A stretch of DNA of 23,262 nt. Source: Bacteroidales bacterium UBA3543. Its GTDB lineage: Bacteria > Bacteroidota > Bacteroidia > Bacteroidales > UBA932. The stretch is from contig DFOK01000004.1 in assembly GCA_002376715.1 (NCBI GenBank), positions 1 to 23,262 on the forward strand, read 5' to 3'. Each line of letters begins with the position of its first letter. Position 1 is the stretch's first letter. Below are positions 1 to 6,739 of the stretch, one piece after another. Position numbers and translations under genes: made by a program. The notes beneath the pieces were generated by a model. The model was not told the origin of the DNA. It was given only the letters and a program-made list of their open reading frames with translations, and did not search any database.

Positions 1-103
1 GTGAGAGGAATACATCCTCGAGCACGCCCATCATGGTGGCCCTGTCTATGTTTTTCTGATCTTTGAATTCAGCAAATGTGCTGACTAGGTTTAAACCTTC
101 CAT
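1..103 (-). CDS. nusA: Transcription termination/antitermination protein NusA, N-terminal fragment (runs off the window)
   Basis: Only the first 34 codons are inside the window; the gene continues beyond base 1. The visible protein begins MEGLNLVSTFAEFKDQKNID and goes on with an ATMMGVLEDVF segment, the usual opening of Bacteroidota NusA (N-terminal RNA-polymerase-binding domain). NusA binds RNA polymerase and modulates pausing, termination and antitermination. It starts 24 bases after the rimP stop on the same strand, the conserved rimP-nusA(-infB) order, which supports the call beyond the short sequence. It is probably transcribed from the promoter upstream of rimP. The reading is seen directly; the rest of the protein cannot be judged. 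Confidence 0.88.
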   Translation of the reverse strand, partial: MEGLNLVSTFAEFKDQKNIDRATMMGVLEDVFLS

Positions 104-127
104 TTTGATTATTAAAAATTATTGTTT

Positions 128-616
128 TTATCTATTTTTATACTTGTCAAATTTAATGACGGGTTTAGCCGACTTTATCCGGTCAAAAGTGTATTCTCCG
201 ACAACTTCCCTGGTCACTTTCTTTTTCTGCCCTTCAACTTTCTCGGAAACTTTCGTCACAAAGGTAATACCCTCTTCCGAAACGGCAGTCAGTACACCTT
301 TAAAATGTCCTCCGCTTTTGAGTATGAGTTCAATCTCGGAATTCAGTGCCTTGCGGTACTGGCGGAGTACCTTGAAAGGCGTTGAAAGGCCTGCAGAACT
401 CACGGTAAGCGAATAATCTTCCTCTTCCCTGTCAAGTTTGGACTCTACAAAACGGCTGATATTTGCGCAGTCTTCAAGAGAGAGAAACCCTTTGTCTATT
501 TCTATGACAATTTCAATGTCATTATCTCTGCTGATCTTGATATCCACCAGAAAAAGGTCGCTCTTTTGTGCGAGGTATTCCGCTAAAATCTCTTCTATTT
601 TCTCTTTTTGTATCAT
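128..616 (-). CDS. rimP: Ribosome maturation factor RimP
   Basis: RimP (YhbC/DUF150 family) assists maturation of the 30S ribosomal subunit in the cytoplasm. The protein is about 162 residues, normal for the family. It shows the N-terminal alpha/beta domain (LFLVDIKIS and IEIVIEIDKG strands, then the DCANISRFVE helix), the family's SSAGLSTPFK segment near residue 75 (usually SSPGLxRPL), and a C-terminal Sm-like domain with the GHFKGVLTAVSEEGI segment. I chose the ATG at 616; a GTG one codon upstream (619) is also open and no ribosome binding site separates them. nusA follows 24 bases downstream. A promoter at 681-710 and a hairpin with a T-run at 632-658 lie upstream, so expression may be controlled by premature termination. 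Confidence 0.95.
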   Translation of the reverse strand: MIQKEKIEEILAEYLAQKSDLFLVDIKISRDNDIEIVIEIDKGFLSLEDCANISRFVESKLDREEEDYSLTVSSAGLSTPFKVLRQYRKALNSEIELILKSGGHFKGVLTAVSEEGITFVTKVSEKVEGQKKKVTREVVGEYTFDRIKSAKPVIKFDKYKNR

Positions 617-631
617 CACTTGGATATTTTG

Positions 632-658
632 AAAAAATAAGGGGACTACACGTCCCCT
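632..658 (-). terminator. Terminator-like hairpin in the rimP-nusA leader
   Basis: On the minus strand a 7-bp stem (AGGGGAC / GTCCCCT, bases 652-658 and 640-646) closes a 5-base loop and is followed at once by TTATTTTTT. This is the form of an intrinsic terminator. It lies downstream of the rimP promoter and about 16 bases before the rimP start. No minus-strand gene lies upstream for it to terminate, since lpxD diverges, so an attenuator role is inferred. Confidence 0.6.
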
Positions 659-680
659 ATCTCTTGCACTATATCGGCGA

Positions 681-710
681 CAAAGTTAGCAATTCTATGT
701 TAAACGGCAA
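681..710 (-). promoter_or_regulatory. Bacteroidota-type promoter for rimP-nusA
   Basis: Read on the minus strand: TTG (710-708), a 19-base spacer, then TAACTTTG (688-681). This matches the known Bacteroidota primary sigma-factor consensus TTG-N19-TAnnTTTG exactly. Transcription would start near base 675, giving a leader of about 60 bases that contains the hairpin at 632-658. Confidence 0.8.
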
Positions 711-778
711 ATTTTTGTTATCTTTTTGGCATATTTTATGAATGTTATGAAAGGATTATTGATCAAAAGATCTGATAT

Positions 779-1768
779 ATGAATATTACTGCACAAAAGA
801 TAGCAGAGCACCTCGGGGGAGATGTAATTGGGGATCCGCAGGTGAGGGTATCTGCACCTGCCAGAATAGAGCAGGGACGTCCGGGTACCATTTGTTTCTT
901 TGTAAATCCCAAATACGAACATTACATATATACGACTAAAGCTTCAATCCTGCTTATTAACAAATCTTTCGAGCCACGTCAGGAGATTCCGGCAACCCTT
1001 ATCAAGGTAGATAATGCTTACGAGTCCGTAGCACTGCTTCTTGATTTCTTTAACTCACTCAGGAAGAGCCGTCCCAGGAGTAACCGCCTGTTTGTTTGCC
1101 GTCCGTTTTCATCGAAAATAGGACGCGGCACTTATGTGGGGCGTGGTACGGTTATCGGCAAAAAAGTTAAAATCGGAAAAAACTGTCACATTTACCCTCA
1201 AGTATATATCGGTGATGGAGTGACAATTGGTGATAATGCTTTGATTTATCCGGGTGTACGCATTTACCATGATTGCATCATCGGACATGATGTCATAATT
1301 CATGCAAATGCGGTAATTGGCTCTGATGGCTTTGGCTTTGCTCCACGTGAAGATGGTTCATATCGCAAGATCCCCCAGACCGGAAATGTCATAATAGAGG
1401 ATGATGTGGAAATAGGTGCAGGAACGACAGTTGACAGGGCTACAATGGGCTCCACAATAGTTAGACAGGGAGTTAAGATTGACAATTTGTGTCAGATCGC
1501 ACACAATGTGGAAGTGGGTGATAATAGTGTTATGGCAGCCTTAAGCGGCATTGCAGGTTCGACAAAAGTTGGCAAAGGATGTGTTTTCGCCGGCCAAAGT
1601 GGTATTGCAGGTCACCTCACGATTGCGGATAAGACAACTTTGGCAGCTCAGAGCGGTATTATCGGCAATGTCAGAAAGGAGGGCGAGGCTCTAATGGGTT
1701 ATCCGGCCATAAGCTATATGGATTATATGAGGGCATATGCCTTGTTCAAAGCAAGTGCAAAGAAATGA
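779..1768 (+). CDS. lpxD: UDP-3-O-acylglucosamine N-acyltransferase LpxD
   Basis: LpxD transfers a 3-hydroxyacyl chain from acyl carrier protein to UDP-3-O-acyl-glucosamine, the third step of lipid A synthesis. The 329-residue protein has the N-terminal uridine-binding domain (about 1-100, with the ICFFVNPKYEHYI segment) followed by a left-handed beta-helix of hexapeptide repeats from about 112 to 300. The IGSDGFGFA segment (180-188) and the catalytic His242 in QIAHNV are present, and the C-terminal helical tail is intact. The last codon overlaps lpxC by ATGA, indicating translational coupling. The gene diverges from rimP. Its own promoter is not clear; the best candidate is a weak TATCTTTT element at 719-726 with no proper TTG upstream. 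Confidence 0.97.
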   Translation: MNITAQKIAEHLGGDVIGDPQVRVSAPARIEQGRPGTICFFVNPKYEHYIYTTKASILLINKSFEPRQEIPATLIKVDNAYESVALLLDFFNSLRKSRPRSNRLFVCRPFSSKIGRGTYVGRGTVIGKKVKIGKNCHIYPQVYIGDGVTIGDNALIYPGVRIYHDCIIGHDVIIHANAVIGSDGFGFAPREDGSYRKIPQTGNVIIEDDVEIGAGTTVDRATMGSTIVRQGVKIDNLCQIAHNVEVGDNSVMAALSGIAGSTKVGKGCVFAGQSGIAGHLTIADKTTLAAQSGIIGNVRKEGEALMGYPAISYMDYMRAYALFKASAKK

Positions 1769-2679
1769 AGGATCATCAGAAGACATTAAAAAAGAGATAT
1801 ATATTTGAGGGGAAGGGATTGCATACAGGTCTAAATTGCAGAATGACATTATTCCCCGCGCCGGCAGATCACGGTATTGTTTTTCAAAGGACAGATCTTG
1901 GAGAAGAGGCCCTTGTAGAGGCTTCATGGCGTAATATTGCAGGCACTGCCAGAAGTACGCTTCTCTGCAAGGATGGTGTAGAAGTAATGACTATAGAGCA
2001 TCTTCTTGCGGCATTTTACGGACTCGGAATTGACAATGCCCTGGTTGCAACCGACAATGTTGAACTACCGATTCTGGATGGTAGTGCAAGACCTTTTGTG
2101 GAGGCAATTCTTGCGGATGGTCTTCAATTACAGAATACTCCCCGAAGATTTCTTGAGGTGAGCAAACCCTTTCTATTCGAAGACCCTGAGACAGGCTCCT
2201 CTTTACAGGTTCTGCCGGCTGATAGCTTCACTGTGGAGGTGGAGATTGACTTTGATTCCAAAGTACTTGGAGTGCAAAAGGCACATTTTTCTGATGGTGA
2301 TGATTTTGCTTCCGCAATAGCCCCTTGCCGTACATTCTGCTTTCTCCATGAACTGGAATTCCTTCTCAACCACAATCTCATCAAGGGCGGGGATATGGAT
2401 AATGCCATAGTGATCGTGGAAAATGAGGTTGATGAGAACACTCTACATCGTCTGAAGAGCATTTTCAATGTTGAAAATCTTGAAAGGGCACCGGAAGGTT
2501 ATCTCAACAATCTGACCCTCTATTTTGAGAATGAATGTGCTCGTCACAAACTTCTCGACCTTATTGGAGATTTTGCTCTTGCGGGACTTCCTCTCAAAGG
2601 CAAAATCATTGCCCGTAAACCGGGCCACGCAATCAATACTGCCGCACTTAAATCCATGTTTGAAAAAAAAATATTATAA
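1765..2679 (+). CDS. lpxC: UDP-3-O-acyl-N-acetylglucosamine deacetylase LpxC (stand-alone, no FabZ domain)
   Basis: LpxC is the zinc deacetylase that commits UDP-3-O-acyl-GlcNAc to lipid A synthesis. The 304-residue protein opens with GKGLHTG and has the zinc ligands His79 (in IEHLLAA), His261 and Asp265 (in HKLLDLIGD), and the catalytic-region His288 in KPGHAINT. In Bacteroides and many relatives the gene encodes an LpxC-FabZ fusion of about 460 residues. Here the protein ends at a normal LpxC length and lpxA begins 4 bases later, so no FabZ part or remnant exists at this locus. It overlaps lpxD by 4 bases. Nine A's occur just before the stop, but no in-frame continuation follows. Confidence 0.97.
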   Translation: MKDHQKTLKKRYIFEGKGLHTGLNCRMTLFPAPADHGIVFQRTDLGEEALVEASWRNIAGTARSTLLCKDGVEVMTIEHLLAAFYGLGIDNALVATDNVELPILDGSARPFVEAILADGLQLQNTPRRFLEVSKPFLFEDPETGSSLQVLPADSFTVEVEIDFDSKVLGVQKAHFSDGDDFASAIAPCRTFCFLHELEFLLNHNLIKGGDMDNAIVIVENEVDENTLHRLKSIFNVENLERAPEGYLNNLTLYFENECARHKLLDLIGDFALAGLPLKGKIIARKPGHAINTAALKSMFEKKIL

Positions 2680-2683
2680 CATT

Positions 2684-3496
2684 ATGATCAGAAATCAAAA
2701 TTATCCGGGCGCATATATCCATCCCGATGCCAAAATTGGTAGAAATGTAGATATAGGGCCATTCAGCTATATAGCCGGAAAGGTCGAGATCGGGGAAGGT
2801 TGCCGTATAGGCCCCAATGCCACTATTCTTGATTATGTCAAAATAGGTGAAAATTGTAAAGTTTTCCCAGGTGCCGTAGTCGGAGCTGAGCCCCAGGATC
2901 TCAAGTTCCAGGGCGAGGAGAGCCACGTTATTATCGGTAATAATACAGTAATAAGAGAGTGTGCGACTATCAATCGCGGCACGGCAGCCAGCGGCAGATA
3001 TGCTACTATTATAGGTGACAATTGCCTGATAATGTCCTATGTCCACATTGCACATGACTGCCGTATAGGAAATAACTGTATTTTCTCGAGTTATGTGGGG
3101 ATGGCGGGAGAGACCGATGTCGACGATTGGGCAATTATAGGCGGAGGTACGCTAATTCACCAGTTTTCCCATATAGGGGCTCATGTGATGATAGGCGGCG
3201 GCACAGGAGTAGTGAAGGATGTTCCTCCTTATATTCTTGCAGCACGCAACCCCATCAATTTTGCGGGAATTAATATCGTAGGCCTGCGCCGCAGAGGTTT
3301 CACTCACGACGATATAGATGAAATCCGTGAAATTTACAGGGTAATATATGACTCCGGCATGAATATCTCCGATGCTGTTTCCAGAGTAAAGTCGTCCTTC
3401 CCGGATACGGAAGTCAAAAAGGTTATTTTGGACTTCATAACTAATTCCAAGAGAGGTATAGTGAAGAAAGGTGCAAGTACTTCTCTCGATGATTAA
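2684..3496 (+). CDS. lpxA: Acyl-[ACP]-UDP-N-acetylglucosamine O-acyltransferase LpxA
   Basis: LpxA carries out the first step of lipid A synthesis, moving a 3-hydroxyacyl group from acyl carrier protein to UDP-GlcNAc. The 270-residue protein is a left-handed beta-helix of hexapeptide repeats (about residues 10-190) with a C-terminal helical domain. The HIAHD motif at 121-125 places the catalytic base at His124, and the PQDLKF segment (70-75) is typical. I start it at the ATG at 2684, four bases after the lpxC stop; the longer open frame beginning at 2525 would run through the lpxC coding sequence. The stop codon overlaps the start of the WbqC-like gene by eight bases. Confidence 0.97.
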   Translation: MIRNQNYPGAYIHPDAKIGRNVDIGPFSYIAGKVEIGEGCRIGPNATILDYVKIGENCKVFPGAVVGAEPQDLKFQGEESHVIIGNNTVIRECATINRGTAASGRYATIIGDNCLIMSYVHIAHDCRIGNNCIFSSYVGMAGETDVDDWAIIGGGTLIHQFSHIGAHVMIGGGTGVVKDVPPYILAARNPINFAGINIVGLRRRGFTHDDIDEIREIYRVIYDSGMNISDAVSRVKSSFPDTEVKKVILDFITNSKRGIVKKGASTSLDD

Positions 3497-4118
3497 GTTT
3501 GAACAAGCCATATTGACTACCGCATACTTTCCTCCGGTGGAGTATTTTTTTGCCATTGCAGGTAGCGGAAAGGTGTTGATTGAGCAGTGTGAAGTCTATC
3601 AAAAACAGTCATATCGCAATCGTTGCAATATCTGTTCTGCAGCAGGTAAAGAATCTCTCTCGATACCGATCCTCAAAGAGACTTACCAAAAGGTGCCAAT
3701 ACGTGAGGTTAGGATAGACTATGGAAGACCATGGCTCCAGCAGCACAAGAGAGCCATTTTATCGGCTTACAACTCGTCTCCCTTTTTCGAGTATTATATG
3801 GATGACCTCTTTCCGATTTTGGATCGAAAAGAGAGGTTTCTTTTCGATCTCAACCTGCTTTTACTGGAGAAATGTCTCGAATTGACCGGTATCAAGGCGG
3901 AGATAGAGTTTACCTCGGAATATCGGAAAGAGTATCTCGAAGGGGATTTTCGCACCATAATACAACCAAAGTACCGTGGTGAAAATCTGCTTGCCAGATA
4001 TAAAAAGGAGAAGACCTGGACCCAGGTCTTCTCCGACAGATTTGGTTTCATCGGGAACCTCTCCATTATCGACCTTCTGTCGAATGAGGGCCCCAACGCC
4101 ATCTCCTATATCCTTTAG
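3489..4118 (+). CDS. WbqC-like family protein
   Basis: A 209-residue cytoplasmic protein of the WbqC-like family (named after a gene in an O-antigen cluster); its biochemical role is not established. Recognisable parts are the TAYFPPVEYFFAI opening, the YQKQSYRNRCNI segment, and the helical middle with RPWLQQHKRAILSAYNSSPF. The start at 3489 (ATG ATT AAG) overlaps the lpxA stop and gives the family's usual N-terminus; an upstream in-frame alternative at 3471 would lengthen the overlap. Its place at the end of the lpx operon suggests an envelope polysaccharide or lipid A role (inference). Bases 4002-4034 inside the gene form a strong terminator for the opposite strand, and its stop overlaps that of the convergent barrel gene by four bases. 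Confidence 0.88.
   Translation: MIKFEQAILTTAYFPPVEYFFAIAGSGKVLIEQCEVYQKQSYRNRCNICSAAGKESLSIPILKETYQKVPIREVRIDYGRPWLQQHKRAILSAYNSSPFFEYYMDDLFPILDRKERFLFDLNLLLLEKCLELTGIKAEIEFTSEYRKEYLEGDFRTIIQPKYRGENLLARYKKEKTWTQVFSDRFGFIGNLSIIDLLSNEGPNAISYIL
4002..4034 (-). terminator. Intrinsic terminator of the barrel-protein operon, inside the WbqC-like gene
   Basis: Bases 4007-4019 (GGAGAAGACCTGG) and 4022-4034 (CCAGGTCTTCTCC) are perfect inverted repeats separated by two bases, forming a hairpin of at least 11 bp. On the minus strand the hairpin is followed by TTTTTATAT (4006 downward), the layout of a Rho-independent terminator. On the plus strand no T-run follows. It lies about 80 bases past the stop of the minus-strand barrel gene (4115). 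Confidence 0.85.
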
Positions 4119-5647
4119 AATTTAAATCCGAATGTAAACAGGAGATTGCCTCTGCCAAAGGTGTATACGCCTAAGGGGGCTTCAATCCCGCTATAGTCAT
4201 TGTATAGAGTAAAGTTTTCGGAATTGTTGATGCTTCTCCGATATGCTATATCGAGAGTCGTTCTGCCTTTGCCGAATTTAAATCCGACGCCTCCGGAAAT
4301 GTATTGTTGTGCATCATAGAATTCTGGGTCAGGTGAGCTGTAATAGTTGTATCCGACTCTTATAGCCATGATATTTAAAGGCCAAACTTCCGCTCCGACT
4401 CTGATGATATCACTCTTTTTGAAATATCTGGTAATCTCGTTATTCTCTTCTGAGAATACTTCTCTGTTGCCGTCGTTGTCAGCCATCCAAATTTTAGAAT
4501 AGTTCACATTTTCATAGTCGGCGCTGACAAGAGCTCGGTTTCCGAAAGTGAATGCAGCTCCGACACTCCATCTCATAGGGGTTCTGATCCGATAATTGTA
4601 TGCTCCTACAGGGGAGTCGACATCGTAATAATTGCCATTGACAAATGAGGATTTCATATTTCTCTGCCAATTGTCGGTCATGTCAAACCATGTGGGAGAG
4701 GTGAATGAGGCGCCGACACGGAGACCTGGTATGGGAGTTACTATAGCTCCAACCTGGAAGTTGACGCCGGAGCCGTTTGAACGCTGCCAATAGGTCGAGG
4801 TCATCGACTCAAACCCATCCTGAAAATCCCTCGTATTGATAGCTTTTTCACCATAAGTCTCATTCAATTCATATGTAAGACTTAGGAGGTTGAGGTTTGC
4901 GCCGAAATAGAAGAAATCCGAAAAATTGCCTCCGAAATTGAGTGAAAAGGCGTTGGTGCCACCATGTATTTTGCGGTAATAACTTTGTTCAAGTTCACCG
5001 CCCAGTTCAATTATGCTGTTATCATAGATATTTTCGGTAGAACCGATGTAATCGTAATCCGAATCGGGAGTATTGGCCAGCAGATATGTTTCCCATGCCA
5101 GAACTTCCGGCCATGCGAGATTGTTGTTGTAGAATGGATTGTATGAATCCGTGCTTTCCAGTGCCGACACATGGACTCCGGAAAGACCGGAAGCGATGGA
5201 TCCCAGTAGTGACGACTGGTCAGTAATGCCGTATGCGGTCATTATGGCGTTGAAACTGTTGTTGCGATTGAGTGTTATTCCGAAATTGTAGTTGAGAAGT
5301 CCGGAGTAATTACCCGTGTCAAATGCCATGACGAACCCCAGGTTTGACATTGCCATCCTTGTGAAGGAGTCATTGTAAACATCATTCAAATAGTTAGTTT
5401 CGCCATTGCTTGTAATGAACGAAGGCGTCAAAGAGAATTGGGAATATCTGTATATGGCACTGGATGCAGGGTTAATGGCTATTGCTCCCAAATCACCTCC
5501 AAGAGCAGTAAAGGCGTTACCCATGGCAAGCGTACGCGCAGTCCCTTCGTAGTGTTGTTGGGAGAATGTCAGAGCCTCTCCTGCAGTCTGGGCACTAAGT
5601 CCTGTTGTCAGCAGGATAGAAAACAGTATGGTTGTAATCTTTTTCAT
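4115..5647 (-). CDS. OmpP1/FadL/TodX-type outer-membrane transport barrel
   Basis: A 510-residue outer-membrane beta-barrel with an N-terminal signal peptide (MKKITTILFSILLTTGLSAQ, cleavage after AQ) and a barrel that ends in FTFGFKF with a terminal aromatic residue. After the signal peptide, the GTARTLAMGNAFTALGGDLG stretch followed by AIAINPAS is the hallmark of the FadL-like family in Bacteroidota, including the NPA signature of the N-terminal hatch. Family members let hydrophobic compounds such as fatty acids cross the outer membrane; the substrate here is unknown. It follows the lipoprotein gene by 24 bases and probably shares its promoter at 6740-6769. It is convergent with the WbqC-like gene, with overlapping stop codons, and its terminator lies in that gene. 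Confidence 0.88.
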   Translation of the reverse strand: MKKITTILFSILLTTGLSAQTAGEALTFSQQHYEGTARTLAMGNAFTALGGDLGAIAINPASSAIYRYSQFSLTPSFITSNGETNYLNDVYNDSFTRMAMSNLGFVMAFDTGNYSGLLNYNFGITLNRNNSFNAIMTAYGITDQSSLLGSIASGLSGVHVSALESTDSYNPFYNNNLAWPEVLAWETYLLANTPDSDYDYIGSTENIYDNSIIELGGELEQSYYRKIHGGTNAFSLNFGGNFSDFFYFGANLNLLSLTYELNETYGEKAINTRDFQDGFESMTSTYWQRSNGSGVNFQVGAIVTPIPGLRVGASFTSPTWFDMTDNWQRNMKSSFVNGNYYDVDSPVGAYNYRIRTPMRWSVGAAFTFGNRALVSADYENVNYSKIWMADNDGNREVFSEENNEITRYFKKSDIIRVGAEVWPLNIMAIRVGYNYYSSPDPEFYDAQQYISGGVGFKFGKGRTTLDIAYRRSINNSENFTLYNDYSGIEAPLGVYTFGRGNLLFTFGFKF

Positions 5648-5671
5648 TTCTGTTCACATTTTGATTTTGAA

Positions 5672-6688
5672 TTATCTCCTGCCGCCGGTACCTCCACCCC
5701 CACTACTACCGCTATATCCGCCTCCACTGCTGCCGCTAACTCCACCACCGCTGCTGTAACTGCCGGACGAACTTCTGCTGCTACCGCTGCTGTAGCTGCC
5801 GGACGAACTCCTGTTGCTACCGCTGCTGTAGCTGCCGGACGAACTCCTGCTACTGCCTGTGCTGTAACTCTCGGAGTTGCGTGAGGAACGTGTAGTGCCG
5901 GTACTTACACTACCGGAACTGCGTGCAGAGCTGCCGGAACTGCGTTGATAGATGGTGCCGCTTCTTGATCCGGTAGTGCTACGTGCACCTGTATATACTC
6001 CGCCTGAGTTATAGCTGTCAGCACTTCTGCCTTCGCTCCTCCTGGTGTATGCGGAGCCACCGGATGCAGTTGTGCGCCGAGTATTGCGGTAACTCTGGCC
6101 GTCAGCTGCAGAGCGTTTCCCGTAAGCAACATCCTGATAGTAGTTGTTAGGGTGACCCGGTCCGGGGTAGTATCCGTGATAATACCATGGATTCCAATAG
6201 TTGTAGTACCAGCCATATCCGCCGTATCCGTAATACCAGGGATCGTACCAGCCGGTATACCATGGATCATACCAGCCGTGATACCAGGGACTATACCATC
6301 CGGAGTACCACGAATAATAGGGGTAACCGAAATAGGGATATCTGTATGAACCCCACCATGGATTGTACCAGGGGGAGGTCCAAACACCGTAATCAACATA
6401 GAAGGTATAGGTAGGGCTGTCAAATTTTCTCAATCTTTCAGCATAAGATGTTTCATCATCTACGAGGTAGTAGTTACCCTCCTCGTCCTCCAAAATATAT
6501 GATTGCGGTTTTTTCGCAGATTCGTGCATTTCTTTATTTGATGCAACCATCGCAGCCCTCGACTCGCGTGTGGGCCTGTAGTATATGCCGTCATCAAATG
6601 ATGCGGAAGAATAATAACTTGTGGTACCACAAGAGCTTATCACCATTGTAACGGCTATAAGAAACAGATAGAAAACTTTGTTTTTCAT
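5672..6688 (-). CDS. Lipoprotein with Tyr/Trp-rich xPWY repeats and Ser/Gly tandem repeats
   Basis: I do not recognise a named family beyond general vitellogenin-like or hypothetical Bacteroidota lipoproteins. The 338-residue product has a lipoprotein signal peptide with lipobox ISSC and acylated Cys20. Residues 60-95 form a short folded-looking segment (SYILEDEEGNYYLVDDETSY). Residues 97-172 are extremely rich in Tyr, Trp, Pro and Gly, with five xPWY units (SPWY, SPWY, DPWY, DPWY, NPWY). Residues about 205-338 are Ser/Gly/Arg-rich low complexity and include three 12-residue repeats (RSSSGSYSSGSN and variants, 281-316), ending in Gly-rich sequence. A strong ribosome binding site, AGGAGGT, sits four bases before the ATG, unusual for this phylum. 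The gene heads a two-gene operon with the barrel protein, suggesting a surface partner (inference). Confidence 0.8.
   Translation of the reverse strand: MKNKVFYLFLIAVTMVISSCGTTSYYSSASFDDGIYYRPTRESRAAMVASNKEMHESAKKPQSYILEDEEGNYYLVDDETSYAERLRKFDSPTYTFYVDYGVWTSPWYNPWWGSYRYPYFGYPYYSWYSGWYSPWYHGWYDPWYTGWYDPWYYGYGGYGWYYNYWNPWYYHGYYPGPGHPNNYYQDVAYGKRSAADGQSYRNTRRTTASGGSAYTRRSEGRSADSYNSGGVYTGARSTTGSRSGTIYQRSSGSSARSSGSVSTGTTRSSRNSESYSTGSSRSSSGSYSSGSNRSSSGSYSSGSSRSSSGSYSSGGGVSGSSGGGYSGSSGGGGTGGRR
5741..5848 (-). repeat. Three 36-bp tandem repeats inside the lipoprotein gene
   Basis: A 36-base unit occurs three times in frame, encoding RSSSGSYSSGSN, RSSSGSYSSGSS and RSSSGSYSSGGG. The segment TGCCGGACGAAC recurs on the plus strand at 5761, 5797 and 5833, exactly 36 bases apart. 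Degenerate copies extend on both sides. Because the period is a multiple of three, gain or loss of units would change protein length without a frameshift. Confidence 0.9.
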
Positions 6689-6692
6689 TTTT

Positions 6693-6699
6693 ACCTCCT
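6693..6699 (-). promoter_or_regulatory. Strong Shine-Dalgarno sequence before the lipoprotein gene
   Basis: AGGAGGT on the minus strand, with four A's between it and the ATG at 6688. It is the only near-perfect anti-16S match before any gene in this window and fixes the lipoprotein start. Confidence 0.75.
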
Positions 6700-6707
6700 G
6701 TGTTAGA

Positions 6708-6723
6708 TAATTTTGTACTTTTG
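6708..6723 (+). promoter_or_regulatory. Tandem -7 elements for proS
   Basis: Two adjoining matches to TAnnTTTG, TAATTTTG (6708-6715) and TACTTTTG (6716-6723), point towards proS. No TTG sits at the expected distance upstream for either, so the promoter is incomplete by consensus. The leader would be about 45 bases. Confidence 0.5.
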
Positions 6724-6739
6724 CAGTCGCATTTCATTA

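Noticed and set aside
2662..2679. Programmed slippage at the nine-A run near the lpxC stop
   Set aside because: Shifted frames lead directly into the lpxA start region and yield no FabZ or other domain, so slippage would have no visible product.
2525..2683. An N-terminal extension of lpxA
   Set aside because: The frame is open only by chance across the lpxC coding sequence; LpxA homology begins at the ATG at 2684.
5741..5868. Regular 36-bp repeats that could suggest a CRISPR array
   Set aside because: The copies are directly adjacent with no spacers, and they translate in frame as RSSSGSYSSGSx within a lipoprotein gene.
5905..6423. A 172-codon open frame on the minus strand overlapping the lipoprotein gene
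   Set aside because: Its composition is a shifted reading of the Tyr/Trp/Gly repeats; the overlapping frame has a signal peptide, lipobox, ribosome binding site and promoter.
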